The notes: generated from the sequence alone by a model not told the origin. Positions 54,919-64,000 are shown, counted from the stretch's first letter. The stretch is 64,000 nt of DNA from CAZUWH01 sp964624075 (GCA_964624075.1 CAZUWH010000009.1:1-64000), one strand, 5' to 3'. Translations and numbers: made by a program.

Positions 54919-56188
54919 CGAGGATGCGCCCTGGCGCGCCGCCGCGGGCGACGATTTCAGTGACCGCCGCGGCAACCGACTCGGCCGGCTGAACGTCGGG
55001 ATGGCCCTGGCTCCGCACCAGGGCTGCCAGGGCCTCGGCATCCAGGCTGGCCGGCTGGCGGGGAATAGTAACGGTACGTATACATGCAAAGCGCGTAACA
55101 ATCGGCTTTATGAATCCTACAGCATCCTTTGTCACCAGCATACCAATAACCATGAAGAGTTGTCTATCACGCCAGGTGCGGGCATGCCGGGCCAGAGCTT
55201 CGGCGGCAGCCGGGTTGTGACCGCCATCAACCCAGATCTCCCAGCCCGCAGGCAGGTTCTCCATCAGTGGGCCACGCCCTAGCAATTGCAAGCGGCCGGG
55301 CCATTCCACCGTCTTCAGACCTGTCATGATCGACGTGGCCGATACCGCGAAAGGCAACCGCTCGACAGCCGCAACGGCCAAGCCGGCATTGCGGATCTGG
55401 AAATTGCCAGCCAGCGCCGGCAAGGGCAGTTTCAATGGTCCGTGAACACCTTCAAACACCATGCTGTCGTCCTGATGCGTGCGGATGTGCCATTCGCTTC
55501 CCTCCCGCCACACCGGTGCACCCACTTCCAGCGAACGCAACTCGATGATGTTGGACACTTTCCGTTCCTGTTTGGCGGTGACGCAGCCTACCCCCGGCTT
55601 GAGAATATGGGCCTTCTCGGCAGCAATCGCCTCGATACGGCCGCCCAGATACTGTGCATGATCCACGGCAATGGGCGTCAGGATCGTGAGGAGTGGTTTT
55701 TTCAGAACGTTCGTTGCATCCAGTCGTCCTCCCAGCCCCGTTTCCAGCAGCACGACATCGGCACGGGTTCGGGCAAAGGCCAGGAAGGCGGCACATGTGG
55801 TGATCTCGAAAAAAGTGATCGGTTGACCGGTATTGACCCGTTCGACCTCCTCTAGAAGCACAAGGAGGGCAGAATCATCCAGAAGCCGGCCAGTGACGCG
55901 GATTCGTTCGTTGAAACGGACCAGATGTGGCGAGGTATAGACATGTACGTCCAGACCAGCCGCCTCCAGAAACGCCCGCAGGTAGGCCACCACCGAACCC
56001 TTGCCGTTGGTTCCGGCCACGTGGACGACAGGCGGCAGGGCGGCTTCGGGATGGTCAAGTGCCTGCAGGAGACGCCACACCCGGTCCAGGGACAGGTCGA
56101 TGGTCTTCGGGTGCAAGGTCGTAAGCCGCTCCAGAACGGCATCTGGGGAGACGTGTGGGCGATCCGGGAACGCGAAAAAGACCGACAT
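54869..56188 (-). CDS. folC: bifunctional folylpolyglutamate/dihydrofolate synthase
   Basis: FolC adds glutamate to dihydropteroate and folates. The 439-residue protein has VVHVAGTNGKGSVVAYLRAF (ATP loop, about 45-60), HVYTSPHLVRFNERI, LLETGLGGRLDATNVL and EIWVDGGHNPAAAEALA. ATG 56188 (MSVFFAFPDRP) is used over a frame that opens 32 codons earlier. It is intact. Confidence 0.96.
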   Translation of the reverse strand: MSVFFAFPDRPHVSPDAVLERLTTLHPKTIDLSLDRVWRLLQALDHPEAALPPVVHVAGTNGKGSVVAYLRAFLEAAGLDVHVYTSPHLVRFNERIRVTGRLLDDSALLVLLEEVERVNTGQPITFFEITTCAAFLAFARTRADVVLLETGLGGRLDATNVLKKPLLTILTPIAVDHAQYLGGRIEAIAAEKAHILKPGVGCVTAKQERKVSNIIELRSLEVGAPVWREGSEWHIRTHQDDSMVFEGVHGPLKLPLPALAGNFQIRNAGLAVAAVERLPFAVSATSIMTGLKTVEWPGRLQLLGRGPLMENLPAGWEIWVDGGHNPAAAEALARHARTWRDRQLFMVIGMLVTKDAVGFIKPIVTRFACIRTVTIPRQPASLDAEALAALVRSQGHPDVQPAESVAAAVTEIVARGGAPGRILVTGSLYLAGSVLTENG

Positions 56189-56319
56189 GGATTCAATCTC
56201 GCCTAAGCAGGGAAGGAAAAAGCGGCAAAGAGAACCATAAGAGGGTGTGGTTGGAAGATTGGAATGTGAATAGGAGAATAGCATTATGTCTTTCGCATAT
56301 TTGTTTCGTCAACGGCGCA

Positions 56320-56690
56320 GAGTCATCTTTACACGCTTGAGCAGAATCCTCTGCGGAAAACGGTTTCAGCAGGATGTTGTTGACGCCGGCATGGGTGGCT
56401 TGGGTGGTCAGCCGCCTCTCCTAGCTGACAGTCACCAGCAGAAGGAGGGTATGCTGATTGGCTTTGATCTTGCCAGAACGCAGGGTATACGCTAGCCCAA
56501 CCCCGTCAATCGGGCTCTGTTCCATCTCGCAGATGATCAGAGATCAAGGTGGACCTCACGCAGGTAGGGGTGGCCTGGGGGATGGTATTGAAACCTTCCA
56601 TGCGCTGTGCCCCGCTATCACGCAGGATTTTCATGATCATGTTGCGTAAATTCATGTCGCTGTCAACAATCTAAAGCTTTATATCTTACA
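56320..56690 (-). pseudogene. response regulator receiver domain, decayed
   Basis: On the minus strand, IVDSDMNLRNMIMKILRDSG reads as a receiver start (with a TAG just before it, at KL*IVDSD). TLISDH sits where the phosphorylated Asp region would be. Then, in a second frame, IDGVGLAYTLRSGKIKANQH and LLLLVTVS, and last HAGVNNILLKPFSAEDSAQA with the Lys and final helix. These are in receiver order. At least one stop and one shift break it. Confidence 0.6.
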
Positions 56691-56833
56691 GACTGCCGTG
56701 TATCATGAGCGCATATGAGCAGTTTTGTTAGCCGCCTTGCGTTAAGACAGACGTTAGTCCCTCAGGCAATGATCTTATCTAAATGATGCCGGAGACAAAA
56801 TACCCTTTTGCCGTGACATATGGACTGCCAACA

Positions 56834-58143
56834 TGCACCCGATATACCCGACGGTTGCCTCCTGGCTTGAGACGCCGGCAGTCTTTTTATGAGCCATGTT
56901 TGCCGTGGCGGTCGAGGTGGTTCAGGCATGAACGATGCTTGCTGCCGCCTGTGCCGGCCGTTCCGCACGGGCGCACCATGGTTGTGGGCGCCGGCAAGGC
57001 GGCGGCGGCTATGGCTCGGGTCGTGGATGACTCCTGGACTGCTTCTCTGTCAGGCCTTGTCGTGACCCGCTACGGTTACGGTGTGCCAGCCGGCCGGGTC
57101 GAGGTCGTGGAAGCAGGTCACCCGTTGCCAGACAAATCAAGCCTCCATGCAACCCGTCGCATCCTGGATCTGGCTTCCTCCCTGACGGAGGAGGAGCTGT
57201 TGCTATGCCCTAGTTCTAGGGGGAGGCTCAGCCCTTTTGACGGGCCTGCCTCCGGGTTTCACGCTGCCCGACAGGCAGGCCATTGCGCAGGCTCTTTTGC
57301 GGAGTGGCGCACCGATTGCCGAGATCAATTGTGTGCGCAAGCATCTCTCGGCTGTCAAGGGAGGGCGGCTGGCCATTGCCGTCCGGGGCCGGCGCAGGTG
57401 GTGGACACTGGCCATCTCCGATGTCCCCGGCGGATGATCCGGCCGTGATCGCTTCCGGTCCCACAGTTCCCGATCCGACCACGGCGGCCGAGGCGGCAGC
57501 GGTGCTGAAACGCTGGCCGATCGTGTCACCGCCGGCAGTGGCCACGCACCTTGCCAGCCCCCGCGGCCAAGACTCCCAAGCCATTGGCTTCGGGCTGGGG
57601 GCGGCCGACGGTCATCGCCCCCGCGTGTAAACCGCCCTGGATGCAGCCGCTGTCACAGCGCGGCAGGTCGGCGTGACCCCGGTCATTCTGGGTGACCTGG
57701 AGGGTGAGGCGCGCGAGGTGGCCAAGGTGATGGCCGCCATCGCCCGCCAGAGTGCCCCCCGCTTCGCCCAGCCGGCCGCTCCTCCTTGTGTGCTCCTGTC
57801 TGCTGGCAGCGAGACGACCGTGCAGGTGCGGGGAAACGGCCGCGGCGGACGCAACAGCGAGTTCCTGCTTGCCCTGGCCCTGGACGGTCATCCGCAGGTT
57901 TACGCAATCGCTTATGATACGGATGGCATCGACGGCAGCGAAAACAATGCCGGTGCCCTGATCGACCAGGGCACCCTGGCCCGGGCCCGCAATGCACGCG
58001 CCGCCCTGGATGCCAATGGCTTTTTTGCCGCTGCCGGTGGCTTGATCACCACTGGTCCCACCCTGACCAACGTCAATGATTTCCGGGTGGTTCTGGTTCT
58101 GCCACCCCGATCGCCTCGTCCTTTGTCCGTACCGGTTCCATGA
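56834..58143 (+). pseudogene. glycerate 2-kinase (GckA/TtuD type), decayed
   Basis: Pieces in several frames match the MOFRL glycerate kinase family: MVVGAGKAAAAMARVVDDSW near 57000, VEVVEAGHPLPDKSSL, TGLPPGFTLPDRQAIAQALL, CVRKHLSAVKGGRLAIAV and WTLAISDVPGGDPAVIASGP; then TPVILGDLEGEAREVAKVMA, GRGGRNSEFLLALALD and AYDTDGIDGSENNAGALID to the end at 58143. Only the last 470 bases are in one frame. The first 150 bases and the joints near 57215 and 57430 carry stops or shifts. The enzyme made 2-phosphoglycerate from glycerate. Confidence 0.88.
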
Positions 58144-59253
58144 ATGTCCCGTCTCCATCTGCCTCTGACGACCCCCGGCACCGTGAACTGCAACGTTCCC
58201 GGCGTATCCGCCATCGGTCTTGTCGCTAGCATGACCGCCGTGCTCCTGACGACGACACTGGTGGAAAATTCGGGATTCTGGATCCGCCTGCTCCAGACCG
58301 GTGCCGAAGCGGCCATAGTTGGAGGACTTGCCGACTGGTTCGCAGTCACGGCCCTGTTCCGCCATCCTTTCAGGCGGCCGGTTCCTCATACGGCCCTGAT
58401 TCCCCGCAACAAGGATCACACCGGTGCCGGACTGGGGGCTTTCGTCGCGCGCCATTTTCTCGATCCCGACACGGTCGGCCGCAAACTGCACGCCCTGGAT
58501 CCCGCCGGAGCCTTGAGCCACTGGGCTGGCCGATCCCCGCATGCCGAAGCCCCCTGGCCCGTCGCCTGGCCACGGGCGTGCCTTACCTGATGCACAGGCT
58601 CTGGAGGGCCAGACCGTGCGCGCTTTCATGGAGAAAGCCCTGCATGGGTAACTGAAAGCGCTTGATCCGACTGTCCTCATGGGGCGGACCCTGCACGTTA
58701 TGATCGATTCTGGGCATCATCATGCTCTAATCGACGACGCGCTCACACTGACGGCGCGCCTGGTCGCCGAGCACGAACAGCAGATCTACGAAAAGGCCAG
58801 TGCGAAGAGTGCATGGGGGATCCCCGGCCCCGTTGATCGCCATATCGCCGAGGTGGTCATCATGGCCATCTATGACACGATTCTGGCCGCTCTGTGGGAC
58901 GAGGCAAAGCGGCGAGTCGCCGATGATGCTACAGCCGCGGATTCAAGATTGAAGCAGACTCTAACCCGCAGTCTGCAAGACATAGCTGAGACCGTGCGCA
59001 CAGACAAAACCCTTGCGGCTGCGGATCAATCAGCGCCTTGAATTCCTGGTCCGCACGATTGTCGTACCCTGGCGCGTGGAAATCGGCGCTTTCATTGCCG
59101 ACGTGGTGCGGCGATGGAACGGCGCACGGTCGCCAACCGCATCGAACGGGAAGTCGGGCGCGATCTGCACTACATCCGTATCAACGGCACTGCCGTCGGC
59201 GCTCTGGTCGGCGGTCTTTTGTTCCTCCTTTCGCACCTTCTGTCCGGCGGCTG
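58144..59253 (+). pseudogene. DUF445 family membrane protein, decayed
   Basis: ATG 58144 opens a DUF445-type N-terminus (GAEAAIVGGLADWFAVTALF and HPFRRPVPHTALIPRNK). The frame shifts near 58540, resumes as LTARLVAEHEQQIYEKASAK around 58770, and shifts again near 59030. The C-terminal piece RVEIGAFIADVV and then the end of the domain (TAVGALVGGLLFLLSHLLSG in another frame) finish at 59253. The family has unknown function. At least three lesions. Confidence 0.82.
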
Positions 59254-59270
59254 ATGACGTTTCGATCAGC

Positions 59271-59576
59271 TCAGATATCAGGTGCCCCGGGCGCAGAGGT
59301 TTTGGTTGGCATCTGCCCGACCTTGGCGCCGATCGCTATTTCAGCAGCATGAATTTCATAAGCCATCTGCAAGCTGAGCCAGCTTTCCGCGGATGTCCCA
59401 AACCAATGCCCGAGCCGCAGCGCCGTATTCCCCGTAATTCCCCGCTTGCCGCGGATGATCTGACTGATACGGTTGGGTGGCACTCCGATTTGCCGGGCTA
59501 GTTCCGTCGGGGTAACGCCAAGCGCTTTCAGTTCGCCCGCAAGAACTCTCCCGGGATGGATGACAGGATGGCTCAT
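59271..59576 (-). CDS. higA: HigA family antitoxin (XRE-type)
   Basis: The 101-residue product has a helix-turn-helix typical of HigA (VIHPGRVLAGELKALGVTPT, LARQIGVPPNRISQIIRGKR), then ALRLGHWFGTSAESWLSLQM. HigA neutralises the HigB toxin and represses its own promoter. No HigB is intact upstream on this strand; only a doubtful trace (CGWRFSLWPVKG) resembles it. So it is a solitary antitoxin. ATG 59576 is used; GGGAGGGAGACC upstream is a ribosome-binding site. Confidence 0.88.
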   Translation of the reverse strand: MSHPVIHPGRVLAGELKALGVTPTELARQIGVPPNRISQIIRGKRGITGNTALRLGHWFGTSAESWLSLQMAYEIHAAEIAIGAKVGQMPTKTSAPGAPDI

Positions 59577-59780
59577 GGTCTCCCTCCCCTTCACAGGCCA
59601 CAGTGAGAATCTCCAACCACACTGCGGCTGTTTATGGACGGCCCCGATGTCTGTATCCCCTTCGGGAAGACTGGAATCTCTTCATAAGAGTACAGTTTAA
59701 TATACCAAGATGATTGACGTCAAGTGACAGCGATTCTCATTATGGGAATGACACTGATTTGTAGAAGGGACATCCCTGCA

Positions 59781-59822
59781 CCCTCCCTCCCCCTTGGATC
59801 GAGGAAGGGTCGGGGTGGGGGT
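59781..59822. repeat. family B repeat
   Basis: CCCTCCCTCCCCCTTGGATC and then a partly matching right arm AAGGGTCGGGGTGGGGG form an imperfect hairpin. Confidence 0.55.
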
Positions 59823-59917
59823 AATCGCGACGTTTGGTCCGATGGTGGGGGCTTACAACGGTCACGCCATCGGGCCCGCGGGCTGATAAGTTCTAGACGG
59901 AACCACCACCCGCCCAA

Positions 59918-59940
59918 CCCTCTTCCATCAAGGGAGAGGG
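59918..59940. repeat. family B palindrome
   Basis: CCCTCTTCCATCAAGGGAGA with its GGG tail, a short hairpin of CCCTCT/AGAGGG type. Confidence 0.6.
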
Positions 59941-60071
59941 TTGACAGAGTCCAGGCGGAAAAGGCTTCCTGCTCCCTCCTTGGTCCTCTCCCGACGGACC
60001 CCGAGGCGCACAGGATAGCCGGACAGGGGACGGCAGCATGTCCTGTTTGCTGCTTCTCTGCCGGACGGATC

Positions 60072-60623
60072 TCATCGTTCCGGCCGCAAGACCCGTTTCA
60101 AGGTTTCCATCGCCCGATGCATGGCCACCTTCAGGGCTGCGACACTCTGACCGCTCACCGCGGACACCTCCTTCAGCGACATTTCGTTCAGTTTCAGCAT
60201 TTCCACTGCCTGCCGCTGTGCCGGTGGTAGGGCTGCGATCGCCTGCCGGAGATGGTTCACATCATCTTCATGAAAATTGGTTGCGGGATCACCAGAAATT
60301 TCTGGCAAGCTGTCGACCGTGACTTCGTTGGCGGCCCGACGGACATAATGGCAGGTGGCGTCGGCCATGCGGTGGCGGACGATCGCATACAGCCAGGGCT
60401 GGAACGGCCGATCGGGGTCGTAGGTATGGGGCGGGACGGTGTGCACCGATAGGAGCACATCCTGCACCACATCTTCGATGTTCTCGACAGAACCCCAGCA
60501 GTGCAGGATGACCTTTTGCACTACTGCGGCGATCCCAGTCAGAAGGTGCCGGTAGGCCATCGCGTTCCCGTCTTGTACGGAACGTATCCATTCATCCCAT
60601 GGATCGTCGTTCTTGTATGCCAT
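60072..60623 (-). CDS. ECF-type RNA polymerase sigma factor
   Basis: The 183-residue protein has sigma region 2 (GSVENIEDVVQDVLLSVHTV, with PFQPWLYAIVRHRMADATCH) and region 4 with its helix-turn-helix (MSLKEVSAVSGQSVAALKVA and then MHRAMETLKRVL). Regions 1 and 3 are absent, as in extracytoplasmic function sigma factors. No anti-sigma factor lies next to it: downstream is the gene-poor stretch with repeats. It may respond to stress; the regulon is unknown. Confidence 0.9.
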   Translation of the reverse strand: MAYKNDDPWDEWIRSVQDGNAMAYRHLLTGIAAVVQKVILHCWGSVENIEDVVQDVLLSVHTVPPHTYDPDRPFQPWLYAIVRHRMADATCHYVRRAANEVTVDSLPEISGDPATNFHEDDVNHLRQAIAALPPAQRQAVEMLKLNEMSLKEVSAVSGQSVAALKVAMHRAMETLKRVLRPER

Positions 60624-60883
60624 GTTCCCTCCGTAACCTTTTCCCCCGCGGCTGCGAACCTGTGTGGCAGGTAGACTTGGTCTTGCAAAATCGATCTGGC
60701 GTGGAGCATCCGTCTCTTCGTATGCGCCGGGCCGGGAGAGAAGGGCCTTGACTTAAGGCATATTTGGTGCGTGAATGCCATAAGATTTCGCAGCGTTTGT
60801 ATCCAAAAAGCGGGATGAGCACAAGGTGGGGTGTGTTCAACCTCAGGCAGAGAAGTGTCGTCGTCATAAACGAGGGAACGTCA

Positions 60884-61448
60884 ATGCCGCCGTTATCGGG
60901 CAGGGGTAGCAGGGAGGGAACGATAAAGGATCCAAGGCTGTTGCCCGGCGTGGAACGTCTCTTCGACGCCGATGAATTCATTGTCAGCAAGACGGATCGG
61001 AAAGGCCGCATCACGTATGCCAACCAGATTTTCGTGCGCATGGCGGGCTATACCGAAAAGGAATTGATTGGCGCACCGCACAGCATTATCCGGCACCCGT
61101 ACATGCCGCGGTGTATCTTCAGGCTGTTGTGGGAGAGGATCAAAGCAGGCAAGGAGATCTTTCGCCTATGTCGTGAATCGCGCCCACAACGGCGATCATT
61201 ACTGGGTAATGACGCATGTGACGCCCCCCTTCGACGCGGGAGGCAACATCGTCGGCTATCATTCGACGCGCCGCAGGACGGAGAAATGTGTCGTGGAAGA
61301 AGTCATCGTGCCGACCTATCGGCTTCTTCGGGATGAGGAAAACAGATTCACGAACGGCAAGGAAGGCACGCAGGCCTCCTACGACAAGCTGATGCGCATT
61401 CTTGTAGAACGGGGGAGCACCTATGACGAATTTATCTTCTCTCTCTAA
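60884..61448 (+). pseudogene. PAS domain protein (aerotaxis-like), frameshifted
   Basis: ATG 60884 has GAGGGA upstream. The protein carries a PAS domain like that of Aer (SKTDRKGRITYANQIFVRMA, GAPHSIIRHPYMPRCIFRLL). One extra T near 61156 (ATCTTTCGCC for ATCTTCGCC) shifts the frame. The second half continues as AYVVNRAHNGDHYWVMTHVT and NIVGYHSTRR to the stop at 61448. Without the insertion it would be one intact protein of about 190 residues. It overlaps the next gene. Confidence 0.85.
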
Positions 61449-62752
61449 GGCGATAGGTTTTGTTGTCATCGCCGGCCTCCTCGTTCTCGGGGGTTGGATC
61501 GTTGACGTCGCGAGGCAGGGCGGAACGCTGGGAACTCTGGCAGAAACGGCAAGTGTGCTGCTGTTGCTGGGGCTTGGCATTTACCAATCTTGTGCGTGTT
61601 CAGAGAGAAATCCACCGTGCCACGACCTTATGCAGTATCGTAGCCGGCGGCAACTTTCATGAGCGCATCGTAGGAATACGGGAAGGGGCGAGGTTGGCCA
61701 GTTGCTGCATGCGACCAATGATCTGATCGACCGTGTGGATGCATTCATCCACGAGGCTGTTGCAGCTCTTGACTGTTTCTTGGCCAGCAGATTTCATCGC
61801 CGCGTCGTCGAGACGCGACATGTGGGGGGTATGCTTCCTGCGTTCCAGCCGCTCCATCAATCGGGCCAGTGCGACGATGGCTGAACAGCAAGGGGAGTTC
61901 CTGGCTCTCTCCAGAGACCTCGACTATTATATGAAGCTGGTCAAGAACACGGTGACCACGGCAGCACACGGGGTCGATACCATCGCCCGTTCCGTCGAAA
62001 CACAGGCCCAATCAACCAGCCGGCAGGCCTCAGCGATGGCGAGTGCCGCCCTGCAGGCGTCGGGCAACGTGCAGTCCGTTGCCACGGCTGCCGAAGAGCT
62101 ATCCTCCTCTATCAATGAAATCGGCCATCAGGTCGGACGGGCTGCCGAAGTGGCTGGCAAGGCTGTGCACGAGACCAAACGCACCAGCGCCCTGGTGGGC
62201 TGGGTTGTCCACGTCCTCCAGCCGCATCGGCGAGGTGGTCAAGCTCATCACTGCCATCACCGCCCCAGACCAACCTGTTCGCCCTCAATGCCACCATCGA
62301 GGTGGCCCGGGCTGGCGAAGTAGGCAAAGGCTTTGCCGTGGTTGCCAACGAGGTCAAACATCTTGCCAATCAGGACCGCCAAGGCTACCGAAGACATCAT
62401 GCAGCAAGTTGCCGGCATCCAGTCGGCCACAGCCGAAGCCGTGTCCGCTATCCGCGCAATCGAGGGGACGATCAGTGACATCAACGACATCTCGACCACG
62501 ATCGCCGATGCGGTGGAGAATCAAGGCCAGGCGACGCGTGACATCGTCCACAATGTTCACGAAGCCGCGCAGGGAACCCGGGAAGTGTCGGAGAAAATCG
62601 GCACGATCGACCAGGCGTCCGGCGCGATCACCCATGCCGTGGGCGAAGTACTGATTGCAACCGGAGAGCTGTCTGGACAGGTGACGCAGCAGATCACGCT
62701 TCTTGATCAGAAGATGGCCACTCTTCTGGGTAAGCCGCGTGCGGCGATGTGA
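61423..62752 (+). pseudogene. methyl-accepting chemotaxis protein, decayed
   Basis: ATG 61423 starts with a membrane segment (AIGFVVIAGLLVLGGWIVDV, LLLLGLGIYQ). The frame breaks near 61590, 61720, 62200 and 62280. Chemoreceptor pieces are seen: VETQAQSTSRQASAMASAAL, VATAAEELSSSINEIGHQVG, NLFALNATIEVARAGEVGKG and FAVVANEVKHLA, the signalling hairpin, then TAKATEDIMQQVAGIQSATA to the stop at 62752. The PAS gene in front would have been its sensor. It is dead by at least four shifts. Confidence 0.88.
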
Positions 62753-62865
62753 CGAAAGGTGTGTCATCCTCATGAAGGAAATGCTCGTAGAGATGAATTT
62801 CTTCCGCGAAGATTAAACTTAAGATGGTGAAACTGTACCATCTTGATCATACATCTGACAGAAAG

Positions 62866-62893
62866 CCCCTCTTCCCCCTCAAGGGGAAGGGGT
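62866..62893. repeat. family B palindrome
   Basis: CCCCTCTTCCCCCTCAAGGG then GAAGGGGT, a GC-rich hairpin with arms CCCCTTCCCC/GGGGAAGGGG around TC. It lies 22 bases upstream of the SAM hydrolase-family gene and may overlap its leader. Confidence 0.65.
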
Positions 62894-62915
62894 CTTGGCA
62901 GCGTCCAGGTGATTC

Positions 62916-63635
62916 ATGATCATTTCCTTCACGGATTTTGGTCTTGAAGGACCCTATATTGGTCAGGTGCTGGCCGTGCTGTATCGCGAGGCCCCCGGCG
63001 TTCCGGTCGTCAACCTGCAGGCCGATGCCCCGGATCCCTTGTCCGCCGCCTATCTGCTGGCAGCCTATGTGTCGGCATTTCCAGAGGAGAGTGTATTCCT
63101 GTGCGTGGTTGACCCCGGTGTTGGTAGTGCCCGGTTGCCCCTGGCGGTACGGGCCGACGGGGCATGGTTCGTTGGCCCTGACAACGGCCTGTTTGAACTG
63201 GTCATGCGGCGGGCCGGCAGGGTCGAAGTCTTTGTCATCACTTGGCAGCCACTGCGGTTGACAGCCAGTTTCCATGGCCGTGATCTGTTCGCGCCGGTTG
63301 CAGCCCACCTGGCCCGTGGCCAGCCTGTGCCTGGTAGACCTGTATCGCAGACTGTTGTGGCACGTCCCGATTGGCCTGATGATCTGCCAGCCATCGTCTA
63401 TGTTGATAGATTCGGCAATGGAATGACCGGCCTGCGTGCCTCGGTCGTCGCACAGGAGGCGATGTTGTCGTGCGGCTGTCATCGCTTGCAACGGGCGCAG
63501 ACTTTTTCCGAAGTTCCTATCGGTATGGCGTTCTGGTATGAAAATGCCAACGGGCTTGTGGAAATCGCCGTGAACCAGGGACGCGCAGTAGAGAGGCTTG
63601 GTCTCACGATAGGTAAGAAGGTGATCGTTGATTAA
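62916..63635 (+). CDS. SAM hydroxide adenosyltransferase (DUF62) family protein
   Basis: This family hydrolyses S-adenosylmethionine to adenosine and methionine (relatives make chloro- or fluoro-adenosine). The 239-residue protein begins IISFTDFGLEGPYIGQVLAV, with the conserved Asp, then VFLCVVDPGVGSARLPLAVR, WFVGPDNGLFELVMR and HGRDLFAPVAAHLA, and ends VERLGLTIGKKVIVD. It is intact and full length. It stands alone between the dead chemoreceptor and a metallo-beta-lactamase-fold gene. Confidence 0.93.
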   Translation: MIISFTDFGLEGPYIGQVLAVLYREAPGVPVVNLQADAPDPLSAAYLLAAYVSAFPEESVFLCVVDPGVGSARLPLAVRADGAWFVGPDNGLFELVMRRAGRVEVFVITWQPLRLTASFHGRDLFAPVAAHLARGQPVPGRPVSQTVVARPDWPDDLPAIVYVDRFGNGMTGLRASVVAQEAMLSCGCHRLQRAQTFSEVPIGMAFWYENANGLVEIAVNQGRAVERLGLTIGKKVIVD

Positions 63636-63774
63636 CCGTCAAGGCCGCAGAGACCACGAGAATCATGACAGGATGTTCGCTTTTTTCGTTTAGTTGCTTA
63701 ATTTCATCACGATCATTCATACCATTGTACCAATGACCATGGCGTCGGGAGATGTGCCGCAGGAGCAGTCGGGC

Positions 63775-64000
63775 ATGAGCGTCAGGGTCAAGTTCTGGGG
63801 GTACGCGGCAGCATCGTCTGTCCGTCTCCCAACCCTCGTGGTCTATGGCGGTAACACGAGCTGCGTGGAGATTACGGCCGGAGAACAGCCGTTGATTTTC
63901 GATGCTGGTACGGGGATTCGCAATCTCGGCCTCGATTTTCTGAAACGTGGCATCATGGACAGCGTGTTATTTCTGACCCATACCCATTGGGATCATATCA
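63775..64000 (+). CDS. metallo-beta-lactamase-fold hydrolase, 5' part
   Basis: The gene runs past the window. ATG 63775 has AGGAG nine bases upstream. It reads VRVKFWG, an unusual segment, then VYGGNTSCVEITAGEQPLIF, DAGTGIRNLGLDFLKRG and the metal motif start LTHTHWDHI. The family usually has WGVRGSI-x-CPxP between the first and second pieces. Here that sequence is present but in another frame (VRGSIVCPSPNPRG), as if one G was lost near 63798 and one G gained near 63847. The two shifts cancel. Confidence 0.8.
   Translation, partial: MSVRVKFWGYAAASSVRLPTLVVYGGNTSCVEITAGEQPLIFDAGTGIRNLGLDFLKRGIMDSVLFLTHTHWDHI

Larger units (their letters stand above)
59577..60071. other. gene-poor region with family B repeats
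   Basis: About 495 bases with no supported gene. Two GC-rich inverted repeats, 59781-59822 and 59918-59940, belong to family B. A short run near 59600-59640 might be a relic of higB. Nothing else is seen. Confidence 0.5.

Noticed and set aside
57526..58680. A 384-codon minus-strand frame
   Set aside because: It runs opposite to recognisable glycerate kinase and DUF445 pieces; only the plus strand shows family sequence.
58679..59041. A separate small gene
   Set aside because: It is the middle part of the DUF445 gene in a shifted frame.

Overview
This window looks like a piece of an alphaproteobacterial chromosome, most like the Rhodospirillales. The evidence is gene order typical of that class (dapF-mtaB-ftsY, secB/fxsA divergent from a Tim44-like gene and mltA, radA-cvpA-purF, thrB-rnhA, flgB-flgC near cckA) and a heat-shock promoter of the alphaproteobacterial RpoH type in front of dnaK. 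The DNA is GC-rich with many G or C homopolymer runs. Housekeeping genes are intact, while about eighteen accessory genes are broken by frameshifts, stop codons or deletions. That pattern suggests a lineage in an early to middle stage of genome decay, as in host-restricted bacteria or symbionts. Part of it could also be uncorrected sequencing error in homopolymers. The deletions and nonsense codons argue against error as the only cause.

Layout. 1-11 kb: tRNA-Thr, dnaJ, dnaK, a decayed SNF2 helicase, ftsY, mtaB, dapF and a XerC/D recombinase, all on the minus strand. 11-19 kb: bamD, a recN pseudogene, secB, fxsA, a Tim44-like gene, mltA and a decayed cyclic-nucleotide-binding/TPR gene. 19-23 kb: epmA and epmB, whose start codons overlap head to head, a methyltransferase and a receiver protein. 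23.7-25 kb: the ruins of a hydrogenase-maturation operon (hypA, hypB, hypC/hypD). 25-30 kb: a broken unknown gene, a PAS histidine kinase with a degenerate ATPase domain, an ABC-2 permease and a fliJ pseudogene. 30-42 kb: intact metabolism and maintenance genes (purB, accA, dienelactone hydrolase, radA, cvpA, purF, SDR, FAD oxidase, ABC-F). 42-45 kb: a collapsed flagellar cluster (fliP, fliO, flgB, flgC) whose end is fused to the 3' half of cckA. 45-56 kb: cysS, the AmmeMemoRadiSam locus, thrB, rnhA, a phosphoenolpyruvate mutase fused to a nucleotidyltransferase, a broken outer-membrane barrel gene, an EamA transporter and folC. 56-64 kb: a receiver pseudogene, glycerate kinase and DUF445 pseudogenes, a HigA antitoxin, an ECF sigma factor, decayed PAS and chemoreceptor genes, a SAM hydrolase-family gene and the start of a metallo-beta-lactamase-fold gene.

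Taken together, motility (fliJ, fliO, fliP, flgB, flgC), chemotaxis (PAS protein and MCP), the CckA phosphorelay, hydrogenase assembly, RecN repair and glycerate metabolism are lost or being lost. Translation, protein folding, purine, fatty-acid, lysine, threonine and folate synthesis, envelope assembly and a possible phosphonate step remain. Two families of short inverted repeats lie between genes. The most interesting intact locus is the divergent pair at 46.9-49.6 kb: a MEMO1-AMMECR1 fusion and its partner radical SAM enzyme. These are conserved from bacteria to eukaryotes, and as far as I know their reaction is not established.
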